Shown piece by piece: positions 27,022 through 35,935 of a stretch of DNA of 64,000 bases. The DNA lies in NCBI RefSeq assembly GCF_900102675.1, contig NZ_FMYX01000006.1, forward strand, positions 62,001 to 126,000, in the 5' to 3' direction. The translations under genes and the position numbers were made by a program. How positions within the stretch are numbered: the first letter of the stretch is position 1; every line of letters begins with the position of its first letter. This DNA is from Pseudomonas guariconensis (GTDB lineage Bacteria; Pseudomonadota; Gammaproteobacteria; Pseudomonadales; Pseudomonadaceae). The notes under the pieces were generated by a model that was not told the DNA's origin, searched no databases, and saw only the letters and a program-made list of their open reading frames with translations.

Positions 27022-28110
27022 ATGGGCAGGTTGGGGAAATTGCTGGGCATTCTGGCAGGGGTGAGCGTTTCGGCGTGGGCCGAGTCGTGGCCGGATCCAC
27101 AGTGGCAGCGCGAACCTGCGGCCATCGACTGGCAGGCGGTCGAGGCCTATGCCTTTCCCGACCGCGACGAGACCGGGCGCACGGGTGTGCGCAGCGATGC
27201 GCTGCTGGTCATCCGTGACGGGCGTATCCTGTATGAGCGCTACGTCGCGCCCACCCGTGTCGACACCACGCACCTGACCTGGTCGATCAGCAAGAGTGTG
27301 CTGGCCACTGTGCTGGGGGTGGCTTACGGCGAAGGGCGCTTTACCCTCGATGCGCCGGCATGGCACTACTATCCGCCGCTCAAGGTGCATTCGGAACTGC
27401 GCATCGTCGACCTGCTGCATTGGGCCAGCGGCCTGGCCTGGCAGGAGGACTACGAATACGCACCGCTCAAGTCCTCGGTGGTGGCCATGCTGTATACCCG
27501 TGGCCGTAAGGACATGGCTGCCTTCACCGCAGCGCAGCCGGCCGAGGTGGCACCGGGCGAGCGCTTTCGCTACTCCAGTGGCGACAGCAACCTGCTGGCG
27601 GCGGCCTTGCGCGGCATGCTGCCCCCCGACAGCCGTGATGACTACCCATGGCAGGCGTTGTTCGAGCCCTTGGGTATTCGCCGCGCAGTCTGGGAGCGCG
27701 ATAGCGCCGGCACCTACGTGGGCTCCTCCTATCTTTATTTGAGTGCGCGAGACCTGGCCCGCATCGGCCTGCTGATGCTGCGTGATGGGCGTTGGCAAGG
27801 GCGGCAACTGTTGCCAAGGGACTGGGTGGCGTTCAATCAGCAGCTGTTCGAGCGGGCCGAGGCGATCCCGGACGAGGCCAATCCTGGCGGGCACTGGTGG
27901 CTCAACCAGCCGTTGCCGGGCCAGCCGGCGCCATGGCCGGACGCTGCCCAAGACGTCTATGCCGCACTGGGTCATTGGGGCCAGGCACTTTATGTGGTGC
28001 CTTCGCAGAAATTGGTGATCGTGCGTTACGCCGATGACCGCGATGGCACCTATCAGCACAACGAACTGCTCAAGCGGGTGTTGGCGGCCGTTGCGGGGGA
28101 GGGCAGATGA
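27022..28110 (+). CDS. Secreted serine hydrolase, class C beta-lactamase/penicillin-binding fold
   Basis: A 362-residue protein with N-terminal signal sequence (MGRLGKLLGILAGVSVSAWA, probable cleavage near 20). Nucleophile motif SISK (S88, K91), the second-motif equivalent YSSGDSN, and a late HWGQALYV triad (HxG in place of KTG). The family includes esterases, 6-aminohexanoate hydrolases and low-activity PBPs, so resistance should not be assumed. It overlaps the next gene by four bases (ATGA), an arrangement implying linked production with that small Cys-rich protein. Confidence 0.85.
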   Translation: MGRLGKLLGILAGVSVSAWAESWPDPQWQREPAAIDWQAVEAYAFPDRDETGRTGVRSDALLVIRDGRILYERYVAPTRVDTTHLTWSISKSVLATVLGVAYGEGRFTLDAPAWHYYPPLKVHSELRIVDLLHWASGLAWQEDYEYAPLKSSVVAMLYTRGRKDMAAFTAAQPAEVAPGERFRYSSGDSNLLAAALRGMLPPDSRDDYPWQALFEPLGIRRAVWERDSAGTYVGSSYLYLSARDLARIGLLMLRDGRWQGRQLLPRDWVAFNQQLFERAEAIPDEANPGGHWWLNQPLPGQPAPWPDAAQDVYAALGHWGQALYVVPSQKLVIVRYADDRDGTYQHNELLKRVLAAVAGEGR

Positions 28111-28403
28111 AGCGCGTCCTGCTGTTGTTGATGGTGGCGTTGCTGGTGTGGGCGTTGCACGAGCGTCAGGCGTTGGCGGATTTTCCAAGCATCCTGTCGG
28201 CCTACTCGGCCAAGGAGTACTGCTCGTGCCGCTTCGTCATGGGCTTCGATGAGGTCTACTGCCGGGGTTATGTACAGCAGTACCTGCCCTTGGGCAGGTT
28301 GGAAGAGGACCACGCGCGACGTCGGGTGCTCGCTGAAGGCTTGGGGCGGCGCAATCAGGCAGCCTGGGTGAACGCGCGGGAGGGCTGCCGCTTGCTGCCG
28401 TGA
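28107..28403 (+). CDS. Small secreted Cys-containing protein of unknown function
   Basis: A 98-residue protein with signal peptide MKRVLLLLMVALLVWALHERQA. The mature part contains a cluster YCSCRFVMG followed by YCRGYVQQYL and a final Cys near the end (REGCRLL), four cysteines that could form two disulfides. Its start overlaps the stop of the serine hydrolase (ATGA). I recognise no domain. Coupling suggests it acts with or on the hydrolase. Confidence 0.75.
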   Translation: MKRVLLLLMVALLVWALHERQALADFPSILSAYSAKEYCSCRFVMGFDEVYCRGYVQQYLPLGRLEEDHARRRVLAEGLGRRNQAAWVNAREGCRLLP

Positions 28404-28447
28404 AGGCGGGCGGGTAAGGTTGACGGCCTTGTTACACGAGATTTCAA

Positions 28448-29029
28448 ATGTTCAAACTGCCCCGTCTACTGCCTGCTCTGCTCATGGCCTTGTGCCTGCC
28501 TGCCCATGCCAGCTGGCACCTGGATGGCGAGTCCTCACGTTTGTCTTTTGTCACCAGCAAGAATGGTGACACCTCCGAGGTGCATCGCTTCCTGGTGTTC
28601 CATGGCAAGGTCGACGGCAAAGGCAATGCCCTGGTCAGCATCGAAATGGATTCGGTCAGCGGTGGCATACCGCTACGTGACGAGCGCATGCGCAACGAGC
28701 TGTTCCAGGTCGCCAAGTTTCCCGAAGCCCTTGTGCAGACGAAGATCGACCTGCGCCCCATCAACGACCTGGCCAATGGCGCGCAGGTCGAACTGCGTCT
28801 ACCGGTGACTGTGACCCTGCACGGGCAATCGCACCGCTACGACACCTTGCTGCTGGCCACCCGTCTGGATGAACGTCGTTTCCAGGTGGTAACCCTGGAG
28901 CCGTTGATCCTGCGTGCCGAGGAGTTCGATCTGTTGCCGGGGCTGGCGTCCCTGCGCAAGCTTTCCGGTGTTGCGTCCATCAGCCCATCGGTGCCGGTGA
29001 GTGCGGTGCTGATCTTCTCCGCCCGCTGA
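28448..29029 (+). CDS. YceI-family periplasmic protein
   Basis: A 193-residue protein with a cleavable signal (MFKLPRLLPALLMALCLPAHA) and the YceI lipocalin-like fold: SWHLDGESSRLSFVTSKNG, VSIEMDSVSGGIPLRDERMR and FPEALVQTKID. Members bind isoprenoids or other long lipids in a beta-barrel (known from structures). It is followed one base later by clsB, an association suggesting lipid metabolism. Ligand not known. Confidence 0.88.
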   Translation: MFKLPRLLPALLMALCLPAHASWHLDGESSRLSFVTSKNGDTSEVHRFLVFHGKVDGKGNALVSIEMDSVSGGIPLRDERMRNELFQVAKFPEALVQTKIDLRPINDLANGAQVELRLPVTVTLHGQSHRYDTLLLATRLDERRFQVVTLEPLILRAEEFDLLPGLASLRKLSGVASISPSVPVSAVLIFSAR

Positions 29030-29030
29030 C

Positions 29031-30188
29031 ATGCCGGGGCCGGTCTTCCCCTGGCGGGATGGCAACGAGTTCGAACTGCTGATCGACGGCCCCGAGTTCT
29101 TTCCGCGCATGCTCCTGGCGATCGTGCGCGCCGAATTCCAGGTCGATCTGGAGCTCTATCTGGTCGAAGCCGGTCGCTGTGCAGATGCGGTGGTCGAGGC
29201 CTTGGAGCAGGCCGCCAGCCGTGGCGTGCGGGTTCGCTGCCTGTTCGACGATTATGGCTCGCTGGCCTTCCCCTCAGCGTTGCGCCAACGCCTGGAGGCG
29301 GCGGGCGTACAGGTGCGCTACTACAACCGCCTGCGTTGGCGGCGTGGGGTTCGCAACCTGTACCGGGACCACCGCAAGCTGTTGCTGGTCGATGAATGCT
29401 GGGCAGTGGTGGGCGGGACGGGCGTTACCGATGAATTCTGGACCCCAGGCGTCGACACCAGCGAATGGCATGAAGTGATGGTGCGAATGGAAGGCCCCAT
29501 CGTCACCGACTGGCAACTGTTGTTCGATCGCCAGTGGCACGCCAACAATCGGCGCACCGCCTGGCGGCCAGCCGAGGGCTTTGGCCTGCCCCGCCTGCCG
29601 CGGGTGCCCGCCCAAGGCCAGGGCATGGGCCGGGTGGCCTACGCCGACGCCCGTCAGCATCAGGACATCTTGCACTCGCTGGTGCGTGCCCTCAACAGCG
29701 GCCAACGGCGCATCTGGCTGGCCACACCGTACTTCCTCCCGACCTTCAGTGTGCGTCGCTCCCTGCGACGAGCGGCGCAGAAGGGCATCGACGTGCGTCT
29801 ATTGCTCACCGGCCCGCGCACCGACCACCCGGCGGTCCGTTACGCCGGGCACCGCTATTACCCCCGTCTACTGCGCGCCGGCGTTCGGATCTTCGAGTAT
29901 CAACCGTGCTTCCTGCACCTGAAGATGGTGCTGGTGGACGAGTGGGTCAGTGTGGGGTCATGCAACTTCGATCATTGGAACCTGCACTTCAACCTCGAGG
30001 CCAATGTAGAAGCCCTCGACCCGCCCCTGACGGCGGCGGTGGCCGCCAGCTTCGAGCGAGACTTCGCCCTCAGCCAGGAAGTCGACCTGGCACGCTGGCA
30101 TGCCCGGCCCTTCTGGCGTCGGCTGCAGCAGCGGTTGTGGGGGTGGCTCGACCGGCTGGTGGTCAATCTGCTCAATCGTCGCGACTAG
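29031..30188 (+). CDS. clsB: Cardiolipin synthase B (phospholipase D superfamily)
   Basis: A 385-residue PLD-superfamily protein with two HKD motifs: H114RKLLLVD121 (in YRDHRKLLLVDECW) and HLKMVLVD near residue 291. There is no N-terminal TM segment; the protein starts directly in the domain, as does ClsB. ClsB makes cardiolipin from phosphatidylglycerol (known). ATG 29031 follows the YceI stop by one base, so the two are co-translated. The pair adds to the lipid-related genes between 24 and 30 kb. Confidence 0.87.
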   Translation: MPGPVFPWRDGNEFELLIDGPEFFPRMLLAIVRAEFQVDLELYLVEAGRCADAVVEALEQAASRGVRVRCLFDDYGSLAFPSALRQRLEAAGVQVRYYNRLRWRRGVRNLYRDHRKLLLVDECWAVVGGTGVTDEFWTPGVDTSEWHEVMVRMEGPIVTDWQLLFDRQWHANNRRTAWRPAEGFGLPRLPRVPAQGQGMGRVAYADARQHQDILHSLVRALNSGQRRIWLATPYFLPTFSVRRSLRRAAQKGIDVRLLLTGPRTDHPAVRYAGHRYYPRLLRAGVRIFEYQPCFLHLKMVLVDEWVSVGSCNFDHWNLHFNLEANVEALDPPLTAAVAASFERDFALSQEVDLARWHARPFWRRLQQRLWGWLDRLVVNLLNRRD

Positions 30189-30267
30189 ACCTGTGGTGAG
30201 TACCCGTACACGCTGAAGCGGACTATCGTGCAGGGATTGTTCCCATGCAACGGAAGGGGTGGATGCG

Positions 30268-30834
30268 ATGACGGCCAAGAAAATTCTCATGCTGGTGGGT
30301 GACTTCGTCGAGGACTACGAAGTGATGGTGCCGTTCCAGGCACTGAAGATGGTCGGGCATACTGTGCATGCGGTGTGTCCGGAGAAGCTGGCCGGGCAGA
30401 CGGTGCGCACGGCGATCCATGACTTCGAGGGCGACCAGACCTACAGCGAGAAGCCTGGGCACAACTTTGCCTTGAACTTCGATTTCGTGCAGGTTCGGGC
30501 CGAGGGGTACGACGCGTTGGTGATCCCCGGTGGCCGGGCGCCTGAGTACCTGCGCCTGGATGAGCGGGTGCTGGCGCTGGTCAAGGCCTTCGACCAGGCG
30601 GGCAAGACGATCGCGGCGGTGTGTCACGGGGCGCAGTTGCTGGCGGCGGCAGGTGTGCTGGAGGGGCGTGAGTGCAGTGCGTATCCTGCGTGTGCACCTG
30701 ATGTACGGTTGGCGGGGGGGCGGTTTGTGGATATCGCTCTGGACCAGGCGCATGTGGATGGGAATCTGGTGACGGCGCCTGCCTGGCCGGCGCATCCTGC
30801 CTGGTTGGCGGCGTTTCTGCGGGTGCTTGGGTAG
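30268..30834 (+). CDS. DJ-1/PfpI-family protein
   Basis: A 188-residue protein with the DJ-1/PfpI fold. Nucleophile elbow AVCHGAQ (C119), an acidic residue in [10 protein letters not shown] (E15), and the N-terminal [10 protein letters not shown] strand. Similar proteins act as glyoxalase III/deglycase-like enzymes, proteases, or as isonitrile hydratases; which one applies here is not known. I preferred ATG 30268 because GGAAGGGG lies eight bases upstream; a GTG at 30259 is in frame. Confidence 0.88.
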   Translation: MTAKKILMLVGDFVEDYEVMVPFQALKMVGHTVHAVCPEKLAGQTVRTAIHDFEGDQTYSEKPGHNFALNFDFVQVRAEGYDALVIPGGRAPEYLRLDERVLALVKAFDQAGKTIAAVCHGAQLLAAAGVLEGRECSAYPACAPDVRLAGGRFVDIALDQAHVDGNLVTAPAWPAHPAWLAAFLRVLG

Positions 30835-30899
30835 TTTCTTGGACTAGGTCGGTGTCGGTGGGTTCATTCATTTGAGTTGTTGACGCTGACTCACCGTTT

Positions 30900-30955
30900 C
30901 GCCCTTACGGCGGGTCACTTTTGCCCAAGAGCAAAAGAAGGTCGCCGTAAGGGCG
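30900..30955. repeat. Nested inverted repeat
   Basis: CGCCCTTACGGCG (30900-30912) and CGCCGTAAGGGCG (30943-30955) form a 13-bp perfect stem. Inside it CTTTTGC (30918-30924) pairs with GCAAAAG (30931-30937). It lies between the PfpI gene and a convergent NTF2-like gene. Similar CGCCCTTACGGCGGGTCACTT elements occur dispersed in pseudomonad genomes (recalled), so it is likely a repeat that also ends transcripts. Confidence 0.7.
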
Positions 30956-31011
30956 AGAAGCGCCATCAGCGCCCCCACCAACATTGGATATTCACACGCT
31001 CCTCAAAAAGC

Positions 31012-31410
31012 TCAACCTACCTGCTCAACCCAATCATTCAAGTTGTAGTAATTGGTCACCCGAGCAATCTTCCCGCAATGGATATAGAAGAACGCCCCCG
31101 CCGGCAGCACATACGTCTGTCCGTTGGCCGGTGGCAGCCCTTCGTCGTCGGCCAGGTACTCCCCATGTACGGTGAACTCCGCCGCCGCACGGCTCCCATC
31201 GGCATTCTGCATCACCACGATGTCCGCCAGACGCTCCCGGTAGCAGCGGTTCATCTTGTCCATGAACGCTGCAAACGCCGCTTTGCCCATCTGCCGCTCA
31301 CCCTGGTTGATGTCGTGAATCACATCTTCGCTGAGCAATCCGAGGAAGGCGGGCATGTCGCCAGCATTGAAGGCTGCGTAATAAGCGTTCACAAGTTCGG
31401 TAGCGGTCAT
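31012..31410 (-). CDS. NTF2-like (SnoaL/ketosteroid isomerase-related) protein
   Basis: A 132-residue single-domain protein of the NTF2-like superfamily. It starts MTATELVNAYYAAFNAGDMPAFL, the typical helix of ketosteroid-isomerase-like proteins, with DVIHDINQGE and a final IARVTNYYNLNDWV strand. Full length for the fold. Active-site identity cannot be read from sequence. It is monocistronic and convergent with the PfpI gene. Function unknown. Confidence 0.85.
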   Translation of the reverse strand: MTATELVNAYYAAFNAGDMPAFLGLLSEDVIHDINQGERQMGKAAFAAFMDKMNRCYRERLADIVVMQNADGSRAAAEFTVHGEYLADDEGLPPANGQTYVLPAGAFFYIHCGKIARVTNYYNLNDWVEQVG

Positions 31411-31525
31411 GGCAATGTTCCTGTCGTGTACGGGAAAGGGAATGGCTTGGGCCGGATGATAGGGTTTCCCCTCAAGCCCGGCTTAGCCGAGCGCGTCATC
31501 CACATCGACAAAACGACCGCTAAGC

Positions 31526-32116
31526 ATGGAAATCCGCCTGTTGCACGGCGCCGCGATTGCGCCTTACATCGATGACCTCGCTCGCCTGCGCCTTTCGGTG
31601 TTTCGCGAGTTTCCCTACCTTTACGACGGTACGCCGCAGTACGAGGCCGACTACTTGTCCACCTACGCCCGCTCCGGGCGCAGCCTGGCGGTGCTGGCCA
31701 TCGACCAAGGGCAGGTGGTGGGGGCCTCCACGGGCCTGCCTCTGGTCGACGAGACGCCTGAATTCCAACAGCCGTTCCTGGCCCAAGGGCGCGATCCTGC
31801 GAGCGTCTACTACTTCGGCGAGTCGGTGCTATTGCCGGCTTACCGGGGCCAGGGCTTGGGTGTGCGCTTTTTCATCGAGCGCGAGTCTTACGCTCACAAG
31901 CTCGCCGAATTCGACTACTGCGCGTTCTGCTCGGTCGAGCGGCCGGCCGGGCATCCCCGGCGTCCTGCCGACTACAAGCCCTTGCACGGCTTCTGGCGCA
32001 ATCGGGGCTTCCTGCATGAGCCGTCGCTGCGCACGACCTATGCCTGGCGCGACCTCGACGAGGAGCAGGCATCGGCGAAGATTATGTCCTTCTGGCTCAA
32101 GGAACTACCCTTGTGA
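31526..32116 (+). CDS. GNAT-family N-acetyltransferase
   Basis: A 196-residue GNAT protein. Acetyl-CoA loop motif is LLPAYRGQGLGVRFFIE (R/QxxGxG type) near residue 108. It overlaps the nitrilase-family gene by four bases (GTGA), and the same pair is conserved in other pseudomonads as I recall. In some bacteria GNAT and nitrilase domains are fused. A substrate-coupled pair is therefore plausible; the substrate is unknown. Confidence 0.87.
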   Translation: MEIRLLHGAAIAPYIDDLARLRLSVFREFPYLYDGTPQYEADYLSTYARSGRSLAVLAIDQGQVVGASTGLPLVDETPEFQQPFLAQGRDPASVYYFGESVLLPAYRGQGLGVRFFIERESYAHKLAEFDYCAFCSVERPAGHPRRPADYKPLHGFWRNRGFLHEPSLRTTYAWRDLDEEQASAKIMSFWLKELPL

Positions 32117-32985
32117 TCCGTCTGGCCGCTTGCCAGTACGCCATCGAGCTGCACACGACCTGGGCGGCCTATGCCGAGCACCTCCAGAGCTTGTGCGTCG
32201 AGGCTGTCGAGGGCGGCGCGCAGTTGTTGCTGCTGCCTGAGTATGCGGGGTTGGTCCTAAGTGGCCAGTTGCCCTCTGAGCAACGGAGCGACCTGAAGGG
32301 ATCGATCGCTGGGATCCAGCCGCTGATCGAGCCCTGGCTTGCCTTGTGCGAGGGAATCGCTCGGCGCTGGGGAATCTATCTGCAGCCAGGCAGCCTGCCG
32401 GTGCTCGAGACGGACGGGCGCTACCGCAACCGTGCCTGGTTGTTCGGACCGGACGGTGTGCTGGGTTATCAGGACAAACTGATCATGACCCGCTTCGAGC
32501 GTGAGCAATGGAACATCGCTGCTGGTGAAGGGCTCAAGGTGTTCGATACGGCGCTGGGACAATTGGGCATCCTGATCTGTTACGACAACGAATTCCCCCT
32601 GCTCGCCCGATACTTGGCCGAACGAGGCGCCGACTTGATCCTGGCCCCAAGCTGTACTGACACCGAGGCTGGTTATCACCGGGTGCGCATCGGTGCCCAG
32701 GCCCGAGCACTGGAGAATCAGATCGCGGTGCTGCAAAGCCCGACGGTGGGTATGGCGCCTTGGTCGCCGGCGCTTGACGAGAATATCGGACGGGCAGGGC
32801 TGTTCGTGCCGCCGGATTACGGCATGCCGAGTAATGGGGTGATTGCCGAGAGCGCCGAGCTTTGCCCTGATGGCAGTCGCTGGCTGCTGGGTAAAGTCGA
32901 TCTGGAGGAAGTACGTCGGGTTCGACGCGAAGGACAGGTGTTCATCCGGCGGGACTGGCCGGAGCAGTTCGACAGAATTGGATAG
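32113..32985 (+). CDS. Nitrilase-superfamily carbon-nitrogen hydrolase
   Basis: A 290-residue amidase-type protein with a full catalytic triad: E43 (LLLPEYAGL), K120 (QDKLIMTRFE) and C154 (ILICYDNEFP). The start is GTG 32113, overlapping the GNAT stop (GTGA), so it depends on translation of the GNAT. The family hydrolyses nitriles, amides, carbamyl groups or modified glutathione. The nearest function is uncertain; context with an acetyltransferase hints at small-molecule amide metabolism. Confidence 0.88.
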   Translation: MIRLAACQYAIELHTTWAAYAEHLQSLCVEAVEGGAQLLLLPEYAGLVLSGQLPSEQRSDLKGSIAGIQPLIEPWLALCEGIARRWGIYLQPGSLPVLETDGRYRNRAWLFGPDGVLGYQDKLIMTRFEREQWNIAAGEGLKVFDTALGQLGILICYDNEFPLLARYLAERGADLILAPSCTDTEAGYHRVRIGAQARALENQIAVLQSPTVGMAPWSPALDENIGRAGLFVPPDYGMPSNGVIAESAELCPDGSRWLLGKVDLEEVRRVRREGQVFIRRDWPEQFDRIG

Positions 32986-33000
32986 GACAGTTGCGGCCCC

Positions 33001-33083
33001 TTCGCGGGTGAACCGGCTCCTACGAACGCTCCACTGTTTTGGAGTTCAGTGGATGCCCTGTGGGAGCGGGTCCATCCGCGAAG
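33001..33083. repeat. REP pair (BIME) between convergent genes
   Basis: TTCGCGGGTGAACCGGCTCC at 33001-33023 and its inverted partner TGTGGGAGCGGGTCCATCCG at 33059-33082. It lies between convergent nitrilase and fumarase genes. Confidence 0.85.
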
Positions 33084-33106
33084 AAGGCGCCGCTGCTACA
33101 TCAGGC

Positions 33107-34630
33107 TTACTTCACTTCAACCGCAAGGCTCTGCGCGATCTTGCTCTGCCACAGGGCGGGACCGGTGATGTGCACCGACTCACCGTTGCTGTCCACCGCG
33201 ACGGTGACCGGCATGTCCTTGACCTCGAACTCGTAGATCGCTTCCATGCCCAGCTCGGCGAAGGCCAGGACCTGGGACTTGCGGATTGCCTGGGCCACCA
33301 GGTAGGCGGCGCCGCCAACGGCCATCAGGTACACCGCTTTGTTGTCCTTGATCGCCTCGATGGCGGTCGGGCCACGCTCGGACTTGCCGATCATGCCCAG
33401 CAGGCCGGTCTGCTCGAGGATCTGGCGGGTGAACTTGTCCATGCGGGTGGCGGTGGTCGGGCCGGCAGGGCCTACCACTTCGTCACCGACCGGATCGACC
33501 GGGCCGACGTAATAGATGAAGCGGCCTTTGAGGTCGACCGGCAGCTCTTCGCCGCGGTTGAGCATCTCGACCATGCGCTTGTGCGCGGCGTCACGACCGG
33601 TGAGCATCTTGCCGTTGAGCAGCAGGGTCTCGCCCGGCTTCCAGCTGGCGACTTCTTCCGGGGTGATCGCATCGAGGTTGACGCGGCGGGCGCTCGGGCC
33701 GGCTTCCCAGACGATTTCCGGGTAGGCGTCCAGCGACGGCGCTTCCAGCTCGGCCGGGCCGGAGCCGTCCAGCACGAAATGGGCGTGGCGGGTGGCGGCG
33801 CAGTTCGGGATCATGCAGACCGGCAGCGAGGCGGCGTGGGTCGGGTAGTCCATGATCTTGACGTCGAGCACGGTGGTCAGACCGCCCAGGCCCTGGGCAC
33901 CGATACCCAGCTGGTTGACCTTCTCGAACAGCTCCAGGCGCAGTTCTTCGATGCGGTTCTGCGGGCCACGGGCCTTGAGCTCATGGATGTCGATGGACTC
34001 CATCAACACTTCCTTGGCCATGACCGCAGCTTTCTCTGCAGTGCCGCCGATGCCGATACCCAGCATGCCAGGCGGGCACCAGCCGGCGCCCATGGTCGGG
34101 ACAGTCTTCAGGACCCAGTCGACGATCGAGTCGGATGGGTTGAGCATGGCCATCTTCGACTTGTTCTCCGAGCCACCGCCCTTGGCTGCGACGTCGACCT
34201 CGACCTTGTCGCCGGGCACGATGGAGTAGTGGATGACGGCCGGGGTGTTGTCCTTGGTGTTCTTGCGGGCACCGGCGGGGTCAGCCAGGATCGAGGCGCG
34301 CAGGACGTTTTCAGGCAGGTTGTAGGCGCGACGCACACCCTCGTTGATCATGTCGTCGACGCTCATGGTGGCGCCATCCCAGCGCACGTCCATGCCCACG
34401 CGCACGAACACGGTGACGATACCGGTGTCCTGGCAAATCGGGCGGTGGCCGGTGGCGCACATGCGCGAGTTGATCAGGATCTGGGCGATGGAGTCGCGCG
34501 CAGCGGGCGACTCTTCACGCAGATAAGCCTCGTGCATCGCCTGGATGAAATCGACGGGGTGGTAGTACGAGATGAATTGCAGGGCGTCGGCAACGCTCTG
34601 AATCAGGTCGTCTTGCTTGATCACGGTCAT
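33107..34630 (-). CDS. fumA: Class I fumarate hydratase (iron-sulfur)
   Basis: A 507-residue TCA-cycle enzyme that interconverts fumarate and malate. Class I features include the Cys of CQDTGIVTVFVRVG, GWCPPGMLGIGIGGT, and CMIPNCAATRHAHFVLDG, cysteine positions expected to coordinate the 4Fe-4S cluster. ATG 34630 (MTVIKQDDL) was chosen over an upstream ATG at 34660 because AGGAG lies just before it. Pseudomonads also carry class II fumarases; the fumA symbol follows the P. aeruginosa neighbourhood. Confidence 0.93.
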   Translation of the reverse strand: MTVIKQDDLIQSVADALQFISYYHPVDFIQAMHEAYLREESPAARDSIAQILINSRMCATGHRPICQDTGIVTVFVRVGMDVRWDGATMSVDDMINEGVRRAYNLPENVLRASILADPAGARKNTKDNTPAVIHYSIVPGDKVEVDVAAKGGGSENKSKMAMLNPSDSIVDWVLKTVPTMGAGWCPPGMLGIGIGGTAEKAAVMAKEVLMESIDIHELKARGPQNRIEELRLELFEKVNQLGIGAQGLGGLTTVLDVKIMDYPTHAASLPVCMIPNCAATRHAHFVLDGSGPAELEAPSLDAYPEIVWEAGPSARRVNLDAITPEEVASWKPGETLLLNGKMLTGRDAAHKRMVEMLNRGEELPVDLKGRFIYYVGPVDPVGDEVVGPAGPTTATRMDKFTRQILEQTGLLGMIGKSERGPTAIEAIKDNKAVYLMAVGGAAYLVAQAIRKSQVLAFAELGMEAIYEFEVKDMPVTVAVDSNGESVHITGPALWQSKIAQSLAVEVK

Positions 34631-34885
34631 GCAGCGCGCTCCTCTTAAAGACGGGAACATTCAAAAAGGCTCTTCCGACACAGCCGACCAGCGCGTCGAA
34701 ACACCTTGCAAGGCGCGCCGGCAGGCAGTGGCCGACGCAAAAGGGCGCGGCAGTATAGCGCGCATCGATGCCCGGCACACCTGCGCGTGGTCTGGACCAA
34801 GGTCGGCATGCTGTGGGCATCCTTTTTGCTCAATTGCCGGGCAAGCCCTAGAGTGGGCGCAGTGATGTGTGGAGATGTTTCGATC

Positions 34886-35818
34886 ATGCCCGAACTTCGC
34901 GTCGGCGAGCACCGCTGGAGCGTGCCGGCCGCCAGCAACCTGCTCGACGCCCTCAACGAGGCCGGCTATGCCGTGCCCTACAGCTGCCGCGCCGGCAATT
35001 GCCACGCCTGCCTGGTGCATTGCCTGGAAGGCCAGCCCGAGGATGCCATGCCCGAGGCCTTGAGCAGTGAGCAGCGCGAGCAGGGCTGGCGCCTGGCCTG
35101 CCAGTGCCGGGTGAACGGCGATCTGCAGGTCGCCGTCTTCGACCCGCTGACCGACGGCTTGCCTGCACGGGTCTGCGAGCTGGACTGGTTCGGTGACGTA
35201 TTGCGTTTGCGTCTGCAACCCGAGCGGACTCTGCGCTATCAGGCAGGCCAACATCTGGTGCTGTGGCAGCAGGGCGTTGCACGGCCTTATTCGCTGGCCA
35301 GCCTGCCAGGCGAGGACAGGTTTCTGGAGTTTCATCTGGACTGCCGCCTGCCGGGTGCCTTTTGCGATAAAGCCAGGCATTTGGTCGTCGGCGACGGACT
35401 GCGCCTGGGTGAGCTCAGGGGCGGTGCCCTGCACTACGACGCCGGGTGGCAGGATCGGCCGCTATGGCTGCTGGCGGCAGGGACAGGGCTTGGGCCGTTG
35501 TGGGGGATTCTGCGCGAGGCGCTGCGACAGAGGCATCAGGGGGAGATCAAGGTGATGCACGTGGCGCGGGATCGCCAGGGACATTATCTGGCTGGCCCCT
35601 TGAATGAGCTGGCGAGCCGTTATCCACAGGTGAGTGTGTGCTGCGTGACCGCAGAGGCGTTGGAGGAAGCGTTGGCGGGGCTGTGCCCTTCGTCGCGACA
35701 GACGGTGGCGCTTGCGTGCGGAGCGCCGGGCAGTGTGGAGCAGTTCGCGCGGCGGCTGTTCATTGCCGGTGTGCCGAGGAACCAGGTGTTTGCCGATGTG
35801 TTCACCGAACATGCCTGA
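34886..35818 (+). CDS. Ferredoxin-reductase-like iron-sulfur oxidoreductase
   Basis: A 310-residue electron-transfer protein with an N-terminal plant-type [2Fe-2S] domain: C34, C39, C42 and a later Cys near 72-74 (YSCRAGNCHACLV, LACQC). A FAD/NAD reductase domain follows (RPYSLASLPGED, the GTGLGPLWGILREAL nucleotide loop, VALACGAPGSVEQF). ATG 34886 has GGAGA about 11 bases upstream; an upstream in-frame ATG at 34865 is less well placed. Partner and oxygenase are unknown; the same gene sits between fumarase and pykA in P. aeruginosa. Confidence 0.88.
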   Translation: MPELRVGEHRWSVPAASNLLDALNEAGYAVPYSCRAGNCHACLVHCLEGQPEDAMPEALSSEQREQGWRLACQCRVNGDLQVAVFDPLTDGLPARVCELDWFGDVLRLRLQPERTLRYQAGQHLVLWQQGVARPYSLASLPGEDRFLEFHLDCRLPGAFCDKARHLVVGDGLRLGELRGGALHYDAGWQDRPLWLLAAGTGLGPLWGILREALRQRHQGEIKVMHVARDRQGHYLAGPLNELASRYPQVSVCCVTAEALEEALAGLCPSSRQTVALACGAPGSVEQFARRLFIAGVPRNQVFADVFTEHA

Positions 35819-35903
35819 GTGAACAGAGGAGGGCGTTGCCCTCCTTTCGCGATGCAAGGCCGCCCCCACAGGTAAAGCGGTGGGCGCTGGCCAAGCCTGC
35901 GAT

Positions 35904-35920
35904 GGGCCGCGAAGCGGCCC
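35904..35920. repeat. GGGCCGC-gaa-GCGGCCC hairpin
   Basis: A 7-bp GC stem with a three-base loop between the convergent ferredoxin-reductase and pykA genes. A close relative with TTC loop lies at 51837-51853 after pcaR. It lacks a T tract; probably a repeat that also slows transcripts. Confidence 0.6.
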
Positions 35921-35935
35921 CAGGGTCCGACAACA

